From Mercurialis annua (Eukaryota; Streptophyta; Magnoliopsida; Malpighiales; Euphorbiaceae), in the NCBI RefSeq assembly GCF_937616625.2, contig NC_065570.1, forward strand, positions 17,246,001 to 17,310,000: a stretch of 64,000 nucleotides of DNA, in the 5' to 3' direction. Each line of letters begins with the position of its first letter. Positions within the stretch are counted from its first letter, which is position 1. The translations under genes and the position numbers were made by a program. Positions 9,617 through 23,574 of the stretch are shown in pieces. The notes under the pieces are model-generated. The model did no database searches. It was not told the origin of the DNA and saw nothing but the letters and a program-made list of their open reading frames with translations.

Positions 9617-12600
9617 AGTTGGTCCAGTTACCTCTGCTAATATGTGTTGTGTCGGTTAAGTGACCTAGGAACTACTGCAGCTATAGAGTTGAGTTATGTC
9701 TGATCCAAGTGGTTTGCATTGTCGTTTTGTGATAAGTATGATTTATTGGTATGTGAAGTGCCTGTTTGTTTGTTGTGACATACGTATATGAGATACACGC
9801 GTATATTTTGTTTTCGATAAGGTATGCATACGTGATATGCATGTTTAGATGGAACCTCGAGGAGATGAAATTCTACGATGAGGCAGTTCATCTTTTGAGT
9901 TGTTTAGGCAAAATACTATCGAAATGATCGATTGAAACGCCAGAAGGGAATAGCGAAGAAGTATAAAGTTACAGAAGTTGAAGAACTTTCCAGATACAGA
10001 GTTTTAAGGTTTAGAGAGCTTACAAAACTTAAACTTTATAACTTTCTAAAGTTGTTTTGTTTAAACGATTTTGAAAGCATAATTGTGCCTAGACCCGTGA
10101 TAGTCATTGATAAATGCCACGACATTGATAGAAATGCATCACTACATACGTTGCTAATGAAAAGAACAATAAATGAATACATGCATTAATAGTACATGCA
10201 TCATATGCATTATGCTCAGACAAAAAGGTGAACTGTGGCAACTCTTTGGGGATGAGAGACGTCATCACCCTAGTGCACAATTTTGCTAAGATTTAATGTA
10301 ACTTTGATTTAAATTTTGAAACGAGACGCTTTATTTGAAAGAGTTTTCAAGGAGTTTTGTTTTTAAGTAAGTATACCTAGACCAGAACTCTGTGACGGAA
10401 GTGAAATGCTCGCGAGCAAGCTGTGATCAAGGCTATGAAGCGAATGAATACGTATAATTGCGAGAACATAGGAGTTATGCTTTTAGGATATGAACTTAGT
10501 TATGAGTTAACAAGCTAGAATATAGCTAAAGATCACAGATGTATTAGAAAGTAACGCGTACCAGATTAGTGGTAAGCTAAGAGGTAAGTATTTCTTTGAC
10601 AGGACGTCAAAGATATTAAACTACGATATAAGGGAAGAAGTATATAAGAAGAATGAAGTTTATATATGAGAAGTGAATGGTAAGATATATGTGAGTAGCA
10701 AAATGTAACTAATTGAACGATGAAGTGGGATGTTCCTATCTTTAAACGAAGTGATTAGAGCATCATGCTACCACACCATAGAAGTAAGAAAGAGGATAGT
10801 CGAGCATAGAAATAGACTCACAGTTTACACCTTGAAGATAGAAGGTTACCCTTATGAAAGGATAATGTGAATATGGCGTAATATTAGAAAGTCGTCAGGT
10901 TTAATAAGATCGTGACAACTCTTTATTGAACCGTTGGATCAAGTTGTCACTGGAACACGATGTCCCTAAGACGGTGACCTAAGTGTAAACCATTACGATC
11001 GACAAACCGAGAACGTGAAGTAAATTTCATAAGAATATCGATAATGGATATATGTCGATAAAGTGACGAGCCAAGTAGCCGAGTGACAAGAATATGAAGT
11101 ACGGAGCATGGAATTGGATCAATTAAGTATAGCTAACATCAAGTCCGCATAGAATGTAGTGATTGGAGAAGCATGATAAGAAAGATCAAGAGATAAACGA
11201 CAAGAGTTGCAATAAGTGAATTAGGAGTTGGAACTTCCACCACAAAGTTACGATTATAAAGTGAATGAAAAGATTAGGACAAGTATAAGTGTGAATGATG
11301 TGCGCGAAGCACGGGATCTTGAGTTTTAAGTTCGACTAATAAAGAGTAGAGTGCATGGTGCGATTGATGTGAAAGATTAATAGTAGTCCCTGAATGGTTA
11401 GGATGCAATATATAGCATCGAACTTATTTGACACATAGATGAATCTTCGTGCATCGAGGTAAGTGAAAGGATGTGAAGAAGAGACTCAATAACAAACTTG
11501 AGCTACATATATTGGATCAGTCAAAATATGACATGAGAGATGAAAGTAAGATACCTATGAGAAGGTATAAGAACTCGAATAAAGAAGTTAGTTACGGAAA
11601 TCGATATAGAGAAAAATTTGCTTGCGTACGTTGCAAGAAACTTGATAAGAATGATCGAGGAAAGGAAAAGAGAAAGTCACACGGAAAATTAACGAGAGGA
11701 TCCACTAGATTGGACTCTATGTAGTCACGGTCACATAACAATAAAAAGAAATAAAGATGACTCGAACATAGGATCGGCTTCACTGACAGTCAAGGTGTCA
11801 GTAAAAGTACGATAAGACGCAAGTAATCAAGAACGTACCATGTCGAGGAATTCAGACGAAATAGGCTACGATCACCACTCATGCTCGAGGTCGTGAATAT
11901 TAAAAGAAGAAGTACATGATGTACAGGATGCAATGAAGAAGAATGCAAGAAATGTAACAAAAGATGATCGAGACACATGATAAGAGCGTGAATACGGAAC
12001 ACAAGAAAGGTACCATAGGGCTATAGCATTACGACTATTGATCCTATTGGTTGATTAGGAACAAGAAGTCAAGGAAGAGACATGAAGGAATATACCTACG
12101 TTATAGGTAGAAGAGTGAAGTAACGAGTGAAAATAACAAGACTATAGATAATAAGGAATAAACCTCACACCACGCTATGGAAAAGAGAAATAGTTTGGAA
12201 ATTAAGAGTCAAACTAAGATACGATATTAGAAAAGAAGAATGGAATAGAATAGTGAATCGTAAAGATGAATGCTAAAAGCATCCTTAAAGGTCGTAAGAC
12301 AATCAACGTTAAGAAGACGACGAAAGAAAGAAGAACTTAGGTAAAATGAAATGAAAAAGTAAATAAGAAGTTAAGGATAAATATAACCTAAGGGCTAATA
12401 CTAAGGTCCACATTTAAGTTTCAAAAGATGGACTACCATGAGGCGGATAGTGACATACTCACTAAAAGAAGGAAGGATCAACTAATTGAAAGATTAGTGA
12501 GAGATATACGCGATAAGTGACGAAGGTAACAGTGACAACACTGTTAAAGGCAATACATGACGACAAAAGTAGAAAGAATCAAGGATCCTCATTGGAAATG

Positions 12601-13727
12601 AGTAAACAAGGTACATCGAATAAATCGGGAGTAAAACTCCAACGCGGCAACAATTGTTGTCCCTCTAGTACGAAATGTGGTATAAAGAAACATAAGGTAA
12701 GACTAACAATAACAATGATCGTAAAGGGGAGTAAAGGATAGGATAACAAAGACAGTTATCCAAGATTATAAAGGATGAAAGATAAAACAGATTGATGTGA
12801 AGTAAGAGGAGATAGGAAGCTTCAAAGAATAGTACGTCATGCTTAAGAAAAGGAAATAGACCAATGGATATACAAACGAATGTAGAGGTACACGAGATAT
12901 TAAGCCGCAAAAAGAAGGTTAAGTAAGCCATACAAGAAAAGTGAAGACCTCATAAGGATACGTCCTGAGGATTTACCTCAGGGATAACCATAATAAATAA
13001 CGTTAGCGAAAGAATCTTCCTACGAGAAATGAAGTAATGAGATAAAAAAAGGATAACAGATAGTGGAATAAGCTTTTAGCACGACAACAAATAACAATCA
13101 GACGACGGCAACAGAGACTACGTAAGAAGTGAAGCACGAGTTGTTTGAGTGTCTACATCACTCAACAAGGAACGATGATAGGATTAAATATGTTGGACAA
13201 AGAGAAAAGGATCGAGAACGAAAATGTAAGTGGGTACGACTAACATCGTTATAGAAAGAAGACTTGGAGATCAAGACCAAGTCGTAACCACGATCAAACA
13301 AAGCAAAAGAATCTAAGAGTACGAACTAATGGATCATCTACATCATTCGATTACGAATGAGTAATCTTAAGAGTGGAGATTATCGTTACTAGTAACCAGA
13401 CATTACTAGAACAAACAAGTATTGAATATCAGTATTAAACTGAAAATTCAATTACAAAGATAAAAGCTCATAGTATTGAATATCAAACAAAGGACAAACA
13501 CAACAATTGTGTTGTAAAATTTAGAGAAGCAATCAAAGGTAAGAAGTTATAGTACATAAGAAAATGGCTAAAAACACTATGAAAGACGGAGACGATATGA
13601 AAGATCGTAAATGAATATTAACATTAATCTGTAAGGAATATAGAAATGGAGGGATGAATGAAGTTCAAAAGGTTAAGGGTTTAAGTTAATTCAAGGAGTT
13701 ATATGAAAATTCGAGGACGAATTTTTA

Positions 13728-13741
13728 TAAGGGGGGAAGAA
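13728..13741 (+). other. Polypurine tract, copy 1
   Basis: The purine run 'aaggggggaagaa' lies directly before the TG of LTR2. It is the expected plus-strand primer. The same tract precedes LTR3 at 20598-20611. Confidence 0.85.
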
Positions 13742-16470
13742 TGTAATACCCCAAAATATTTAAGTATTTAATTGGACCACGTGTCCAGTGTTAAGTCGCT
13801 AGAGTGGCGATATCAGAAAGATTTCCGAGAGATTAGGATAAATATTAAATTTTAGCAGGACGGACTCGAAAGGATTATTGCGAAAGATTTAATATTATAT
13901 TTCAGTTCTAGCGTTGGAATTAGAATTGGAAAAAGAAAAATATTAAGAAAGTCGCAAAATAAAATACAGGGACTAAAATGGTAATTTAACCATATTAAAC
14001 CCGAAGGGATATTATTTCGCCAAGGTCCGCGAAATGTTTTATAGTATATATGGTAAAAGTTTTGGGTCAATCGGAGACCTTTTAAAATTTGGACGCGGAT
14101 GCGTTTTTGGGCTAAATTGTCACTTTTGAGAAGTTTAAGGGCTAAAGTGTAAATTAGCCAATTAAGTCTCGAGAATAGTAATTAAAAGATTATTGACGGA
14201 AAATAATAATTTTGAGTTAGTATTATTTATATGAATATAAATAATACGAAAGTAATCGAGTTAAAAGAATAATTTAACCATTTGGTTAAATTAGAAAGTT
14301 AAAGAAATGAAGGACCAAAATGGACAATTATCCAAGATATATAATAACCTTCCTTAAGAGAAAGGGAATGAAATGATGCGCAGAGGAATTGGGAAGGTAA
14401 CAGAAGCTTTCGACGATCGATTACGATCCGTCGCCGTTTCGCCGTTTCTCGTCCAAATCGCGAGTTCTTTATATCGATTCGTTCAGAATTTGATTCTCTA
14501 TCATCGCTAAGCTTCAAATCGAGGTAAGCTTGACGTTTTTATTATGAGAATTGATAAATAAGGGTTATTTCGTTTTAACGAATTAAACGAATCGTAATCG
14601 CGTTTCTATTGGCGTTTTTGATGATATTTGAGATGGTTATTAATGGAAATCGTGCTAGAATCGACTTTGGACGTTTAAGCACGTCGGAATTGGCCCGGGG
14701 AATGAACCCCGGGGCTGCACATCGGCAGCCGTTTGATGCACGAACGTGCAGTACACGTTCGTGTAGCATACTGCACGAGCGTGCAGTACACGTTCGTGTA
14801 GCAGACTGCACGAGCGTGCAGTACACGTTCGTGTAGCAGACTGCACGAACGTGTAGCACACGTTCGTGTAGTACACTACACGAACGTGGAGCACACGAAC
14901 GTGCAGCGTACTGCACGAACGTGGAGCACACGAACGTGCAGCGTACATGCAGTACACTGCTGCACGAACGTGCAGTCCTTCGTTAGCGGATATTGTTAGT
15001 TTTGGCTTCTGAGCCCTGACGCGACGCGGAAACTCGATTTCAGACAATTTCAAATCGCGTAATCAATCGTGATTCGATTGAATATCAAAACGTAAACTAG
15101 GACGTTTAAAAGAAAAGTGTGATTAAGAGATTATCAAGGTTAAGAGTCATATTTGAAATACGATTGTGTTAACCTAAGTTTATAACTTAGGAGTTTGAAT
15201 ACTAAGCCCACGTTTATGGATTAAACGTATAGGTAACTCAATTAAGTAGCTGACGTACCGACAAGCTACCAAGCCATTTAGCTGGAGTGGGCACGTGATT
15301 GGACAACGCATGGAGCTTACGCTTGCGGGATTATAATAATGCAGTTTTGGATAGCGGTCACTGTGAGTGGCAAATTTACTTTCGTGTATTATATATATAA
15401 AGTTATTTTGCATAGATATACATATACTGTTTATACGCATCGCATGTTATATAAATGACTGAAAGGTTATATGCTTTCTTAATTTCTATATACGAGAACT
15501 AGTATGCGATCCGAAGAAACTAGCTACCTATTGGGTGTCAATAGGCTGTGTGATCACCAGTACCGAGTCGGTCTAGTATGTTTGCATATGAGTGATGAAT
15601 TGATATAACTCAGCTGGGAGCTGATGATGAATATGATATTTACGATTGGGTTATGATTTCGATACGAGAGTGAACTCGGCTACGGTGTAGCCTGGAAGTC
15701 CCCGTATCTAGTGGCTGGGCCACCAGCGAGTTGGACTCGCAATTGATATTTACGATTGGGTTGAATGATATATGATTATTCGAGAGATGTGTCGCATGCT
15801 AGGATATTAGTTTCGTACGGATCAAATACCTGTTTATATGTTTTATATTATTGTCTTCTTAAGATGCGATGTTATATTTTTATATTAATACCGTTAGTAA
15901 CTTGCAAGCTCACTCAGTATTTCCCAAAATACTGACTCCCTCACAGTGTTTTATTTCAGGTAATCGGAGTCGGATCAGACAGACCATCTCCTTTGTGTCG
16001 GCAGCCTTTTTGCTTACACAAAGTACAAGTTTTATAGAGCTGCAGTAGTCAGTAGGTGTCAGTATAAGGTTTATGATTCAATTTCAAACGGCATTTGAAA
16101 AGTAAACTCTGATATAATTTTATAAATGAATTGTTTAGAAAGATGGTGTTTAGCCGTTTGAATTTGATACCAATTACCGTGAATGGAATTGGTGATGTTT
16201 GTGATCAGAAACAGGACGGTGCTGGATATGAGATATCGCTCGGTAAGACCATGGTTTCTAGGAATTGTTTCGCGAATGTTTTCAGAAAAGGAATACGATA
16301 TTTTTATTATTGAATTATATTATTTAAAGAAGATTTCTGATAATGTATTATATATAATAAAACGTTTTAATCGCGGAAAATTTATATTGATTTTAGGCTT
16401 GCTACGGGTTCCGGAGCTACCACTCCCGTTCCCTAGCGCCGGTCGCGGCTTAATAACTTGGGTCGTGACA
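13742..16470 (+). repeat. Family A LTR2 (2729 bp), mosaic
   Basis: This is the middle LTR. In its first part it carries the LTR3 variants (13829 g, 13912 c, one extra a near 13931-13935, 13964 a, 14050 a). From 14309 onward it follows LTR1 wherever LTR1 and LTR3 differ. It has two private changes, t at 14491 and a at 14736. It contains the palindrome array at 14736-14975. Confidence 0.95.
14736..14975. repeat. Quasi-palindrome array in LTR2
   Basis: It is the same 240-bp array as in LTR1, with one base change at its left edge (14736 a instead of c). Confidence 0.95.
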
Positions 16471-19400
16471 ATTGTGGTATCAGAGCAGTTGGTCCAGTTA
16501 CCTCTGCTAATATGTGTTGTGTCGGTTAAGTGACCTAGGAACTACTGCAGCTATAGAGTTGAGTTATGTCTGATCCAAGTGGTTTGCATTGTCGTTTTGT
16601 GATAAGTATGATTTATTGGTATGTGAAGTGCCTGTTTGTTTGTTGTGACATACGTATATGAGATACACGCGTATATTTTGTTTTCGATAAGGTATGCATA
16701 CGTGATATGCATGTTTAGATGGAACCTCGAGGAGATGAAATTCTACGATGAGGCAGTTCATCTTTTGAGTTGTTTAGGCAAAATACTATCGAAATGATCG
16801 ATTGAAACGCCAGAAGGGAATAGCGAAGAAGTATAAAGTTACAGAAGTTGAAGAACTTTCCAGATACAGAGTTTTAAGGTTTAGAGAGCTTACAAAACTT
16901 AAACTTTATAACTTTCTAAAGTTGTTTTGTTTAAACGATTTTGAAAGCATAATTGTGCCTAGACCCGTGATAGTCATTGATAAATGCCACGACATTGATA
17001 GAAATGCATCACTACATACGTTGCTAATGAAAAGAACAATAAATGAATACATGCATTAATAGTACATGCATCATATGCATTATGCTCAGACAAAAAGGTG
17101 AACTGTGGCAACTCTTTGGGGATGAGAGACGTCATCACCCTAGTGCACAATTTTGCTAAGATTTAATGTAACTTTGATTTAAATTTTGAAACGAGACGCT
17201 TTATTTGAAAGAGTTTTCAAGGAGTTTTGTTTTTAAGTAAGTATACCTAGACCAGAACTCTGTGACGGAAGTGAAATGCTCGCGAGCAAGCTGTGATCAA
17301 GGCTATGAAGCGAATGAATACGTATAATTGCGAGAACATAGGAGTTATGCTTTTAGGATATGAACTTAGTTATGAGTTAACAAGCTAGAATATAGCTAAA
17401 GATCACAGATGTATTAGAAAGTAACGCGTACCAGATTAGTGGTAAGCTAAGAGGTAAGTATTTCTTTGACAGGACGTCAAAGATATTAAACTACGATATA
17501 AGGGAAGAAGTATATAAGAAGAATGAAGTTTATATATGAGAAGTGAATGGTAAGATATATGTGAGTAGCAAAATGTAACTAATTGAACGATGAAGTGGGA
17601 TGTTCCTATCTTTAAACGAAGTGATTAGAGCATCATGCTACCACACCATAGAAGTAAGAAAGAGGATAGTCGAGCATAGAAATAGACTCACAGTTTACAC
17701 CTTGAAGATAGAAGGTTACCCTTATGAAAGGATAATGTGAATATGGCGTAATATTAGAAAGTCGTCAGGTTTAATAAGATCGTGACAACTCTTTATTGAA
17801 CCGTTGGATCAAGTTGTCACTGGAACACGATGTCCCTAAGACGGTGACCTAAGTGTAAACCATTACGATCGACAAACCGAGAACGTGAAGTAAATTTCAT
17901 AAGAATATCGATAATGGATATATGTCGATAAAGTGACGAGCCAAGTAGCCGAGTGACAAGAATATGAAGTACGGAGCATGGAATTGGATCAATTAAGTAT
18001 AGCTAACATCAAGTCCGCATAGAATGTAGTGATTGGAGAAGCATGATAAGAAAGATCAAGAGATAAACGACAAGAGTTGCAATAAGTGAATTAGGAGTTG
18101 GAACTTCCACCACAAAGTTACGATTATAAAGTGAATGAAAAGATTAGGACAAGTATAAGTGTGAATGATGTGCGCGAAGCACGGGATCTTGAGTTTTAAG
18201 TTCGACTAATAAAGAGTAGAGTGCATGGTGCGATTGATGTGAAAGATTAATAGTAGTCCCTGAATGGTTAGGATGCAATATATAGCATCGAACTTATTTG
18301 ACACATAGATGAATCTTCGTGCATCGAGGTAAGTGAAAGGATGTGAAGAAGAGACTCAATAACAAACTTGAGCTACATATATTGGATCAGTCAAAATATG
18401 ACATGAGAGATGAAAGTAAGATACCTATGAGAAGGTATAAGAACTCGAATAAAGAAGTTAGTTACGGAAATCGATATAGAGAAAAATTTGCTTGCGTACG
18501 TTGCAAGAAACTTGATAAGAATGATCGAGGAAAGGAAAAGAGAAAGTCACACGGAAAATTAACGAGAGGATCCACTAGATTGGACTCTATGTAGTCACGG
18601 TCACATAACAATAAAAAGAAATAAAGATGACTCGAACATAGGATCGGCTTCACTGACAGTCAAGGTGTCAGTAAAAGTACGATAAGACGCAAGTAATCAA
18701 GAACGTACCATGTCGAGGAATTCAGACGAAATAGGCTACGATCACCACTCATGCTCGAGGTCGTGAATATTAAAAGAAGAAGTACATGATGTACAGGATG
18801 CAATGAAGAAGAATGCAAGAAATGTAACAAAAGATGATCGAGACACATGATAAGAGCGTGAATACGGAACACAAGAAAGGTACCATAGGGCTATAGCATT
18901 ACGACTATTGATCCTATTGGTTGATTAGGAACAAGAAGTCAAGGAAGAGACATGAAGGAATATACCTACGTTATAGGTAGAAGAGTGAAGTAACGAGTGA
19001 AAATAACAAGACTATAGATAATAAGGAATAAACCTCACACCACGCTATGGAAAAGAGAAATAGTTTGGAAATTAAGAGTCAAACTAAGATACGATATTAG
19101 AAAAGAAGAATGGAATAGAATAGTGAATCGTAAAGATGAATGCTAAAAGCATCCTTAAAGGTCGTAAGACAATCAACGTCAAGAAGACGACGAAAGAAAG
19201 AAGAACTTAGGTAAAATGAAATGAAAAAGTAAATAAGAAGTTAAGGATAAATATAACCTAAGGGCTAATACTAAGGTCCACATTTAAGTTTCAAAAGATG
19301 GACTACCATGAGGCGGATAGTGACATACTCACTAAAAGAAGGAAGGATCAACTAATTGAAAGATTAGTGAGAGATATACGCGATAAGTGACGAAGGTAAC

Positions 19401-20611
19401 AGTGACAACACTGTTAAAGGCAATACATGACGACAAAAGTAGAAAGAATCAAGGATCCTCATTGGAAATGAGTAAACAAGGTACATCGAATAAATCGGGA
19501 GTAAAACTCCAACGCGGCAACAATTGTTGTCCCTCTAGTACGAAATGTGGTATAAAGAAACATAAGGTAAGACTAACAATAACAATGATCGTAAAGGGGA
19601 GTAAAGGATAGGATAACAAAGACAGTTATCCAAGATTATAAAGGATGAAAGATAAAACAGATTGATGTGAAGTAAGAGGAGATAGGAAGCTTCAAAGAAT
19701 AGTACGTCATGCTTAAGAAAAGGAAATAGACCAATGGATATACAAACGAATGTAGAGGTACACGAGATATTAAGCCGCAAAAAGAAGGTTAAGTAAGCCA
19801 TACAAGAAAAGTGAAGACCTCATAAGGATACGTCCTGAGGATTTACCTCAGGGATAACCATAATAAATAACGTTAGCGAAAGAATCTTCCTACGAGAAAT
19901 GAAGTAATGAGATAAAAAAAGGATAACAGATAGTGGAATAAGCTTTTAGCACGACAACAAATAACAATCAGACGACGGCAACAGAGACTACGTAAGAAGT
20001 GAAGCACGAGTTGTTTGAGTGTCTACATCACTCAACAAGGAACGATGATAGGATTAAATATGTTGGACAAAGAGAAAAGGATCGAGAACGAAAATGTAAG
20101 TGGGTACGACTAACATCGTTATAGAAAGAAGACTTGGAGATCAAGACCAAGTCGTAACCACGATCAAACAAAGCAAAAGAATCTAAGAGTACGAACTAAT
20201 GGATCATCTACATCATTCGATTACGAATGAGTAATCTTAAGAGTGGAGATTATCGTTACTAGTAACCAGACATTACTAGAACAAACAAGTATTGAATATC
20301 AGTATTAAACTGAAAATTCAATTACAAAGATAAAAGCTCATAGTATTGAATATCAAACAAAGGACAAACACAACAATTGTGTTGTAAAATTTAGAGAAGC
20401 AATCAAAGGTAAGAAGTTATAGTACATAAGAAAATGGCTAAAAACACTATGAAAGACGGAGACGATATGAAAGATCGTAAATGAATATTAACATTAATCT
20501 GTAAGGAATATAGAAATGGAGGGATGAATGAAGTTCAAAAGGTTAAGGGTTTAAGTTAATTCAAGGAGTTATATGAAAATTCGAGGACGAATTTTTATAA
20601 GGGGGGAAGAA
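16471..20611 (+). mobile_element. Family A internal region, copy 2 (non-coding)
   Basis: These 4141 bp match copy 1 at an offset of 6870. The only difference I noticed is t at 12310 against c at 19180. It has the same conserved block (about 17107-17155) and the same polypurine tract (20598-20611). There is no coding capacity. The near identity means the duplication is far younger than the divergence between the outer LTRs. Confidence 0.9.
16475..16486 (+). other. Primer-binding site, second internal region
   Basis: TGGTATCAGAGC occurs four bases after the end of LTR2, as in copy 1, matching initiator tRNA-Met. Confidence 0.9.
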
Positions 20612-21605
20612 TGTAATACCCCAAAATATTTAAGTATTTAATTGGACCACGTGTCCAGTGTTAAGTCGCTAGAGTGGCGATATCAGAAAGATTTCCGAGA
20701 GATTAGGATAAATATTAAATTTTAGCAGGACGGACTCGAAAGGATTATTGCGAAAGATTTAATATTATATTTCAGTTCTAGCGTTGGAATTAGAATTGGA
20801 AAAAGAAAAATATTAAGAAAGTCGCAAAATAAAATACAGGGACTAAAATGGTAATTTAACCATATTAAACCCGAAGGGATATTATTTCGCCAAGGTCCGC
20901 GAAATGTTTTATAGTATATATGGTAAAAGTTTTGGGTCAATCGGAGACCTTTTAAAATTTGGACGCGGATGCGTTTTTGGGCTAAATTGTCACTTTTGAG
21001 AAGTTTAAGGGCTAAAGTGTAAATTAGCCAATTAAGTCTCGAGAATAGTAATTAAAAGATTATTGACGGAAAATAATAATTTTGAGTTAGTATTATTTAT
21101 ATGAATATAAATAATACGAAAGTAATCGAGTTAAAAGAATAATTTAACCATTTGGTTAAATTAGAAAGTTAAAGAAATAAAGGATCAAAATGGACAATTA
21201 GCCAAGATATATAATAACCTTCCTTAAGAGAAAGGGAATGAAATGATGCGCAGAGGAATTGGAAAGGTAACAGAAGCTTTCGACGATCGATTACGATCCG
21301 TCGCCGTTTCGCCGTTTCTCGTCCAAATCGCGAGTTCTTTATATCGATTCGTTCAGAATTCGATTCTCTATCATCGCTAAGCTTCAAATCGAGGTAAGCT
21401 TGACGTTTATATTATGAGAATTGATAAATAAGGGTTATTTCGTTTTAACGAATTAAACGAATCGTAATCGCGTTTCTATTGGCGTTTTTGATGATATTTG
21501 AGATGGTTATTAATGGAAATCGTGCTAGAATCGACTTTGGACGTTTAAGCACGTCGGAATTGGCCCGGGGAATGAACCCCGGGGCTGCACATTGGCAGCC
21601 GTTTG

Positions 21606-21764
21606 CTGCACGAACGTGCAGTACACGTTCGTGGAGCATACTGCACGAGCGTGCAGTGCACGTTCGTGTAGCAGACTGCACGAACGTGTAGCACACGTTC
21701 GTGTAGTACACTACACGAACGTGGAGCACACGAACGTGCAGTACACTGCTGCACGAACGTGCAG
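21606..21764. repeat. Shortened quasi-palindrome array in LTR3
   Basis: It has the same motif set as LTR1 and LTR2 but with 81 bp fewer, losing internal units while both flanks stay intact. This points to slippage or recombination within the array. Confidence 0.92.
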
Positions 21765-23141
21765 TCCTTCGTTAGCGGATATTGTTAGTTTTGGCTTCTG
21801 AGCCCTGACGCGACGCGGAAACTCGATTTCAGACAATTTCAAATCGCGTAATCAATCGTGATTCGATTGAATATCAAAACGTAAACTAGGACGTTTAAAA
21901 GAAAAGTGTGATTAAGAGATTATCAAGGTTAAGAGTCATATTTGAAATACGATTGTGTTAACCTAAGTTTATAACTTAGGAGTTTGAATACTAAGCCCAC
22001 GTTTATGGATTAAACGTATAGGTAACTCAATTAAGTAGCTGACGTACCGACAAGCTACCAAGCCATTTAGCTGGAGTGGGCACGTGATTGGAAAACGCAT
22101 GGAGCTTACGCTTGCGGGATTATAATAATGCAGTTTTGGATAGCGGTCACTGTGAGTGGCAAATTTACTTTCGTGTATTATATATATAAAGTTATTTTGC
22201 ATAGATATACATATACTGTTTATACGCATCGCATGTTATATAAATGACTGAAAGGTTATATGCTTTCTTAATTTCTATATACGAGAACTAGTATGCGATC
22301 CGAAGAAACTAGCTACCTATTGGGTGTCAATAGGCTGTGTGATCACCAGTACCGAGTCGGTCTAGTATGTTTGCATATGAGTGATGAATTGATATAACTC
22401 AGCTGGGAGCTGATGATGAATATGATATTTACGATTGGGTTATGATTTCGATACGAGAGTGAACTCGGCTACGGTGTAGCCTGGAAGTCCCCGTATCTAG
22501 TGGCTGGGCCACCAGCGAGTTGGACTCGCAATTGATATTTACGATTGGGTTGAATGATATATGATTATTCGAGAGATGTGTCGCATGCTAGGATATTAGT
22601 TTCGTACGGATCAAATACCTGTTTATATGTTTTATATTATTGTCTTCTTAAGATGCGATGTTATATTTTTATATTAATACCGTTAGTAACTTGCAAGCTC
22701 ACTCAGTATTTCCCAAAATACTGACTCCCTCACAGTGTTTTATTTCAGGTAATCGGAGTCGGATCAGACAGACCATCTCCTTTGTGTCGGTAGCCTTTTG
22801 GCTTACACAAAGTACAAGTTTTATAGAGCTGCAGTAGTCAGTAGGTGTCAGTATAAGGTTTATGATTCAATTTCAAACGGCATTTGAAAAGTAAACTCTG
22901 ATATAATTTTATAAATGAATTGTTTAGAAAGATGGCGTTTAGCCGTTTGAATTTGATACCAATTACCGTGAATGGAATTGGTGATGTTTGTGATCAGAAA
23001 CAGGGCGGTGCTGGATATGAGATATCGCTCGGTAAGACCCTGGTTTCTAGGAATTGTTTCGCGAATGTTTTCAGAAAAGGAATACGATATTTTTATAATT
23101 GAATTATATTATTTAAAGAAGATTTCTGAAAATGTATTATA

Positions 23142-23454
23142 CTCCCTCCGTCCCATAAAGATAGAAAAAGTACCACCTTTTTTTGTCCCATAGAAATAGA
23201 AAAAGTAGAGTTAGTTAAGTCAAAAATTATCAAAATACCCCTACATGTTTATCATAAAACATTAAATGCATATTTTGAAAAGATAAATAAATGAGTTGTA
23301 AGTGCTATAATTGGTAGAGTGGCTTTGGGAAATGTACATAACTAATTGATTACAAAGGGTAATTTAGATAAATTATCACAAATTACCTATAAATAACTAC
23401 TTTCTTAATTCTTGTAAAATGGATACTTTTTCTATCTTTACGGGACGGAGGGAG
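23142..23454. mobile_element. Stowaway-type MITE, 313 bp
   Basis: Terminal inverted repeats CTCCCTCCGTCCC / GGGACGGAGGGAG are flanked by TA on both sides (23140-23141 and 23455-23456), as in Tc1/mariner Stowaway elements. The empty site is seen in LTR1 and LTR2 (gtattatatataata). It is non-coding and would need a mariner transposase from elsewhere. Confidence 0.93.
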
Positions 23455-23574
23455 TATATAATAAAACGTTTTAATCGCGGAAAATTTATATTGATTTTAG
23501 GCTTGCTACGGGTTCCGGAGCTACCACTCCCGTTCCCTAGCGCCGGTCGCGGCTTAATAACTTGGGTCGTGACA

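Larger units (their letters stand above)
9601..13741 (+). mobile_element. Family A internal region, copy 1 (non-coding)
   Basis: These 4141 bp lie between LTR1 and LTR2. No frame exceeds about 85 codons and none resembles gag or pol. The second half is strikingly A/G-rich. A block at about 10237-10285 (GCAACTCTTTGGGGATGAGA...) is shared with families B and C. The end, 'ttcgaggacgaatttttata' followed by the purine tract at 13728-13741, is the usual Tekay-type 3' context. The lack of coding content fits a non-autonomous LARD mobilised by proteins supplied in trans. Confidence 0.85.
6873..23574 (+). mobile_element. Tandem LARD array, family A: LTR-internal-LTR-internal-LTR
   Basis: Three LTRs start at 6873, 13742 and 20612, with two internal regions of 4141 bp each, giving a period of 6869-6870 bp. 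All LTRs begin TGTAATACC and end GTGACA. The outer flanks are AGCAC (6868-6872) and ATCAC (23575-23579), a 5-bp target-site duplication with one mismatch, so the array behaves as one insertion. The element has iMet primer-binding sites and polypurine tracts but no coding capacity, which fits a large retrotransposon derivative. The LTR ends and the polypurine context resemble the Tekay/Del lineage. Confidence 0.9.
20612..23574 (+). repeat. Family A LTR3 (2963 bp, with a MITE and an 81-bp deletion)
   Basis: It is the most diverged of the three LTRs, with at least ten private substitutions after 21178. It lacks 81 bp of the palindrome array (21606-21764 remains, 159 bp) and carries a 313-bp Stowaway insertion at 23142-23454. 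It ends GTGACA at 23574, followed by ATCAC, the right copy of the target-site duplication. Confidence 0.93.

Noticed and set aside
9313..9663. 116-codon ORF spanning the LTR end and primer-binding site (also at 16183)
   Set aside because: It runs across an LTR boundary and a tRNA-primer site; the LTR3 copy is broken by the MITE. It is a chance frame.
10000..13700. Short ORFs in the family A internal region (for example 11473-11724, 12517-12741)
   Set aside because: They are duplicated exactly only because the whole internal region is duplicated; composition is low-complexity and no gag or pol motif is visible.
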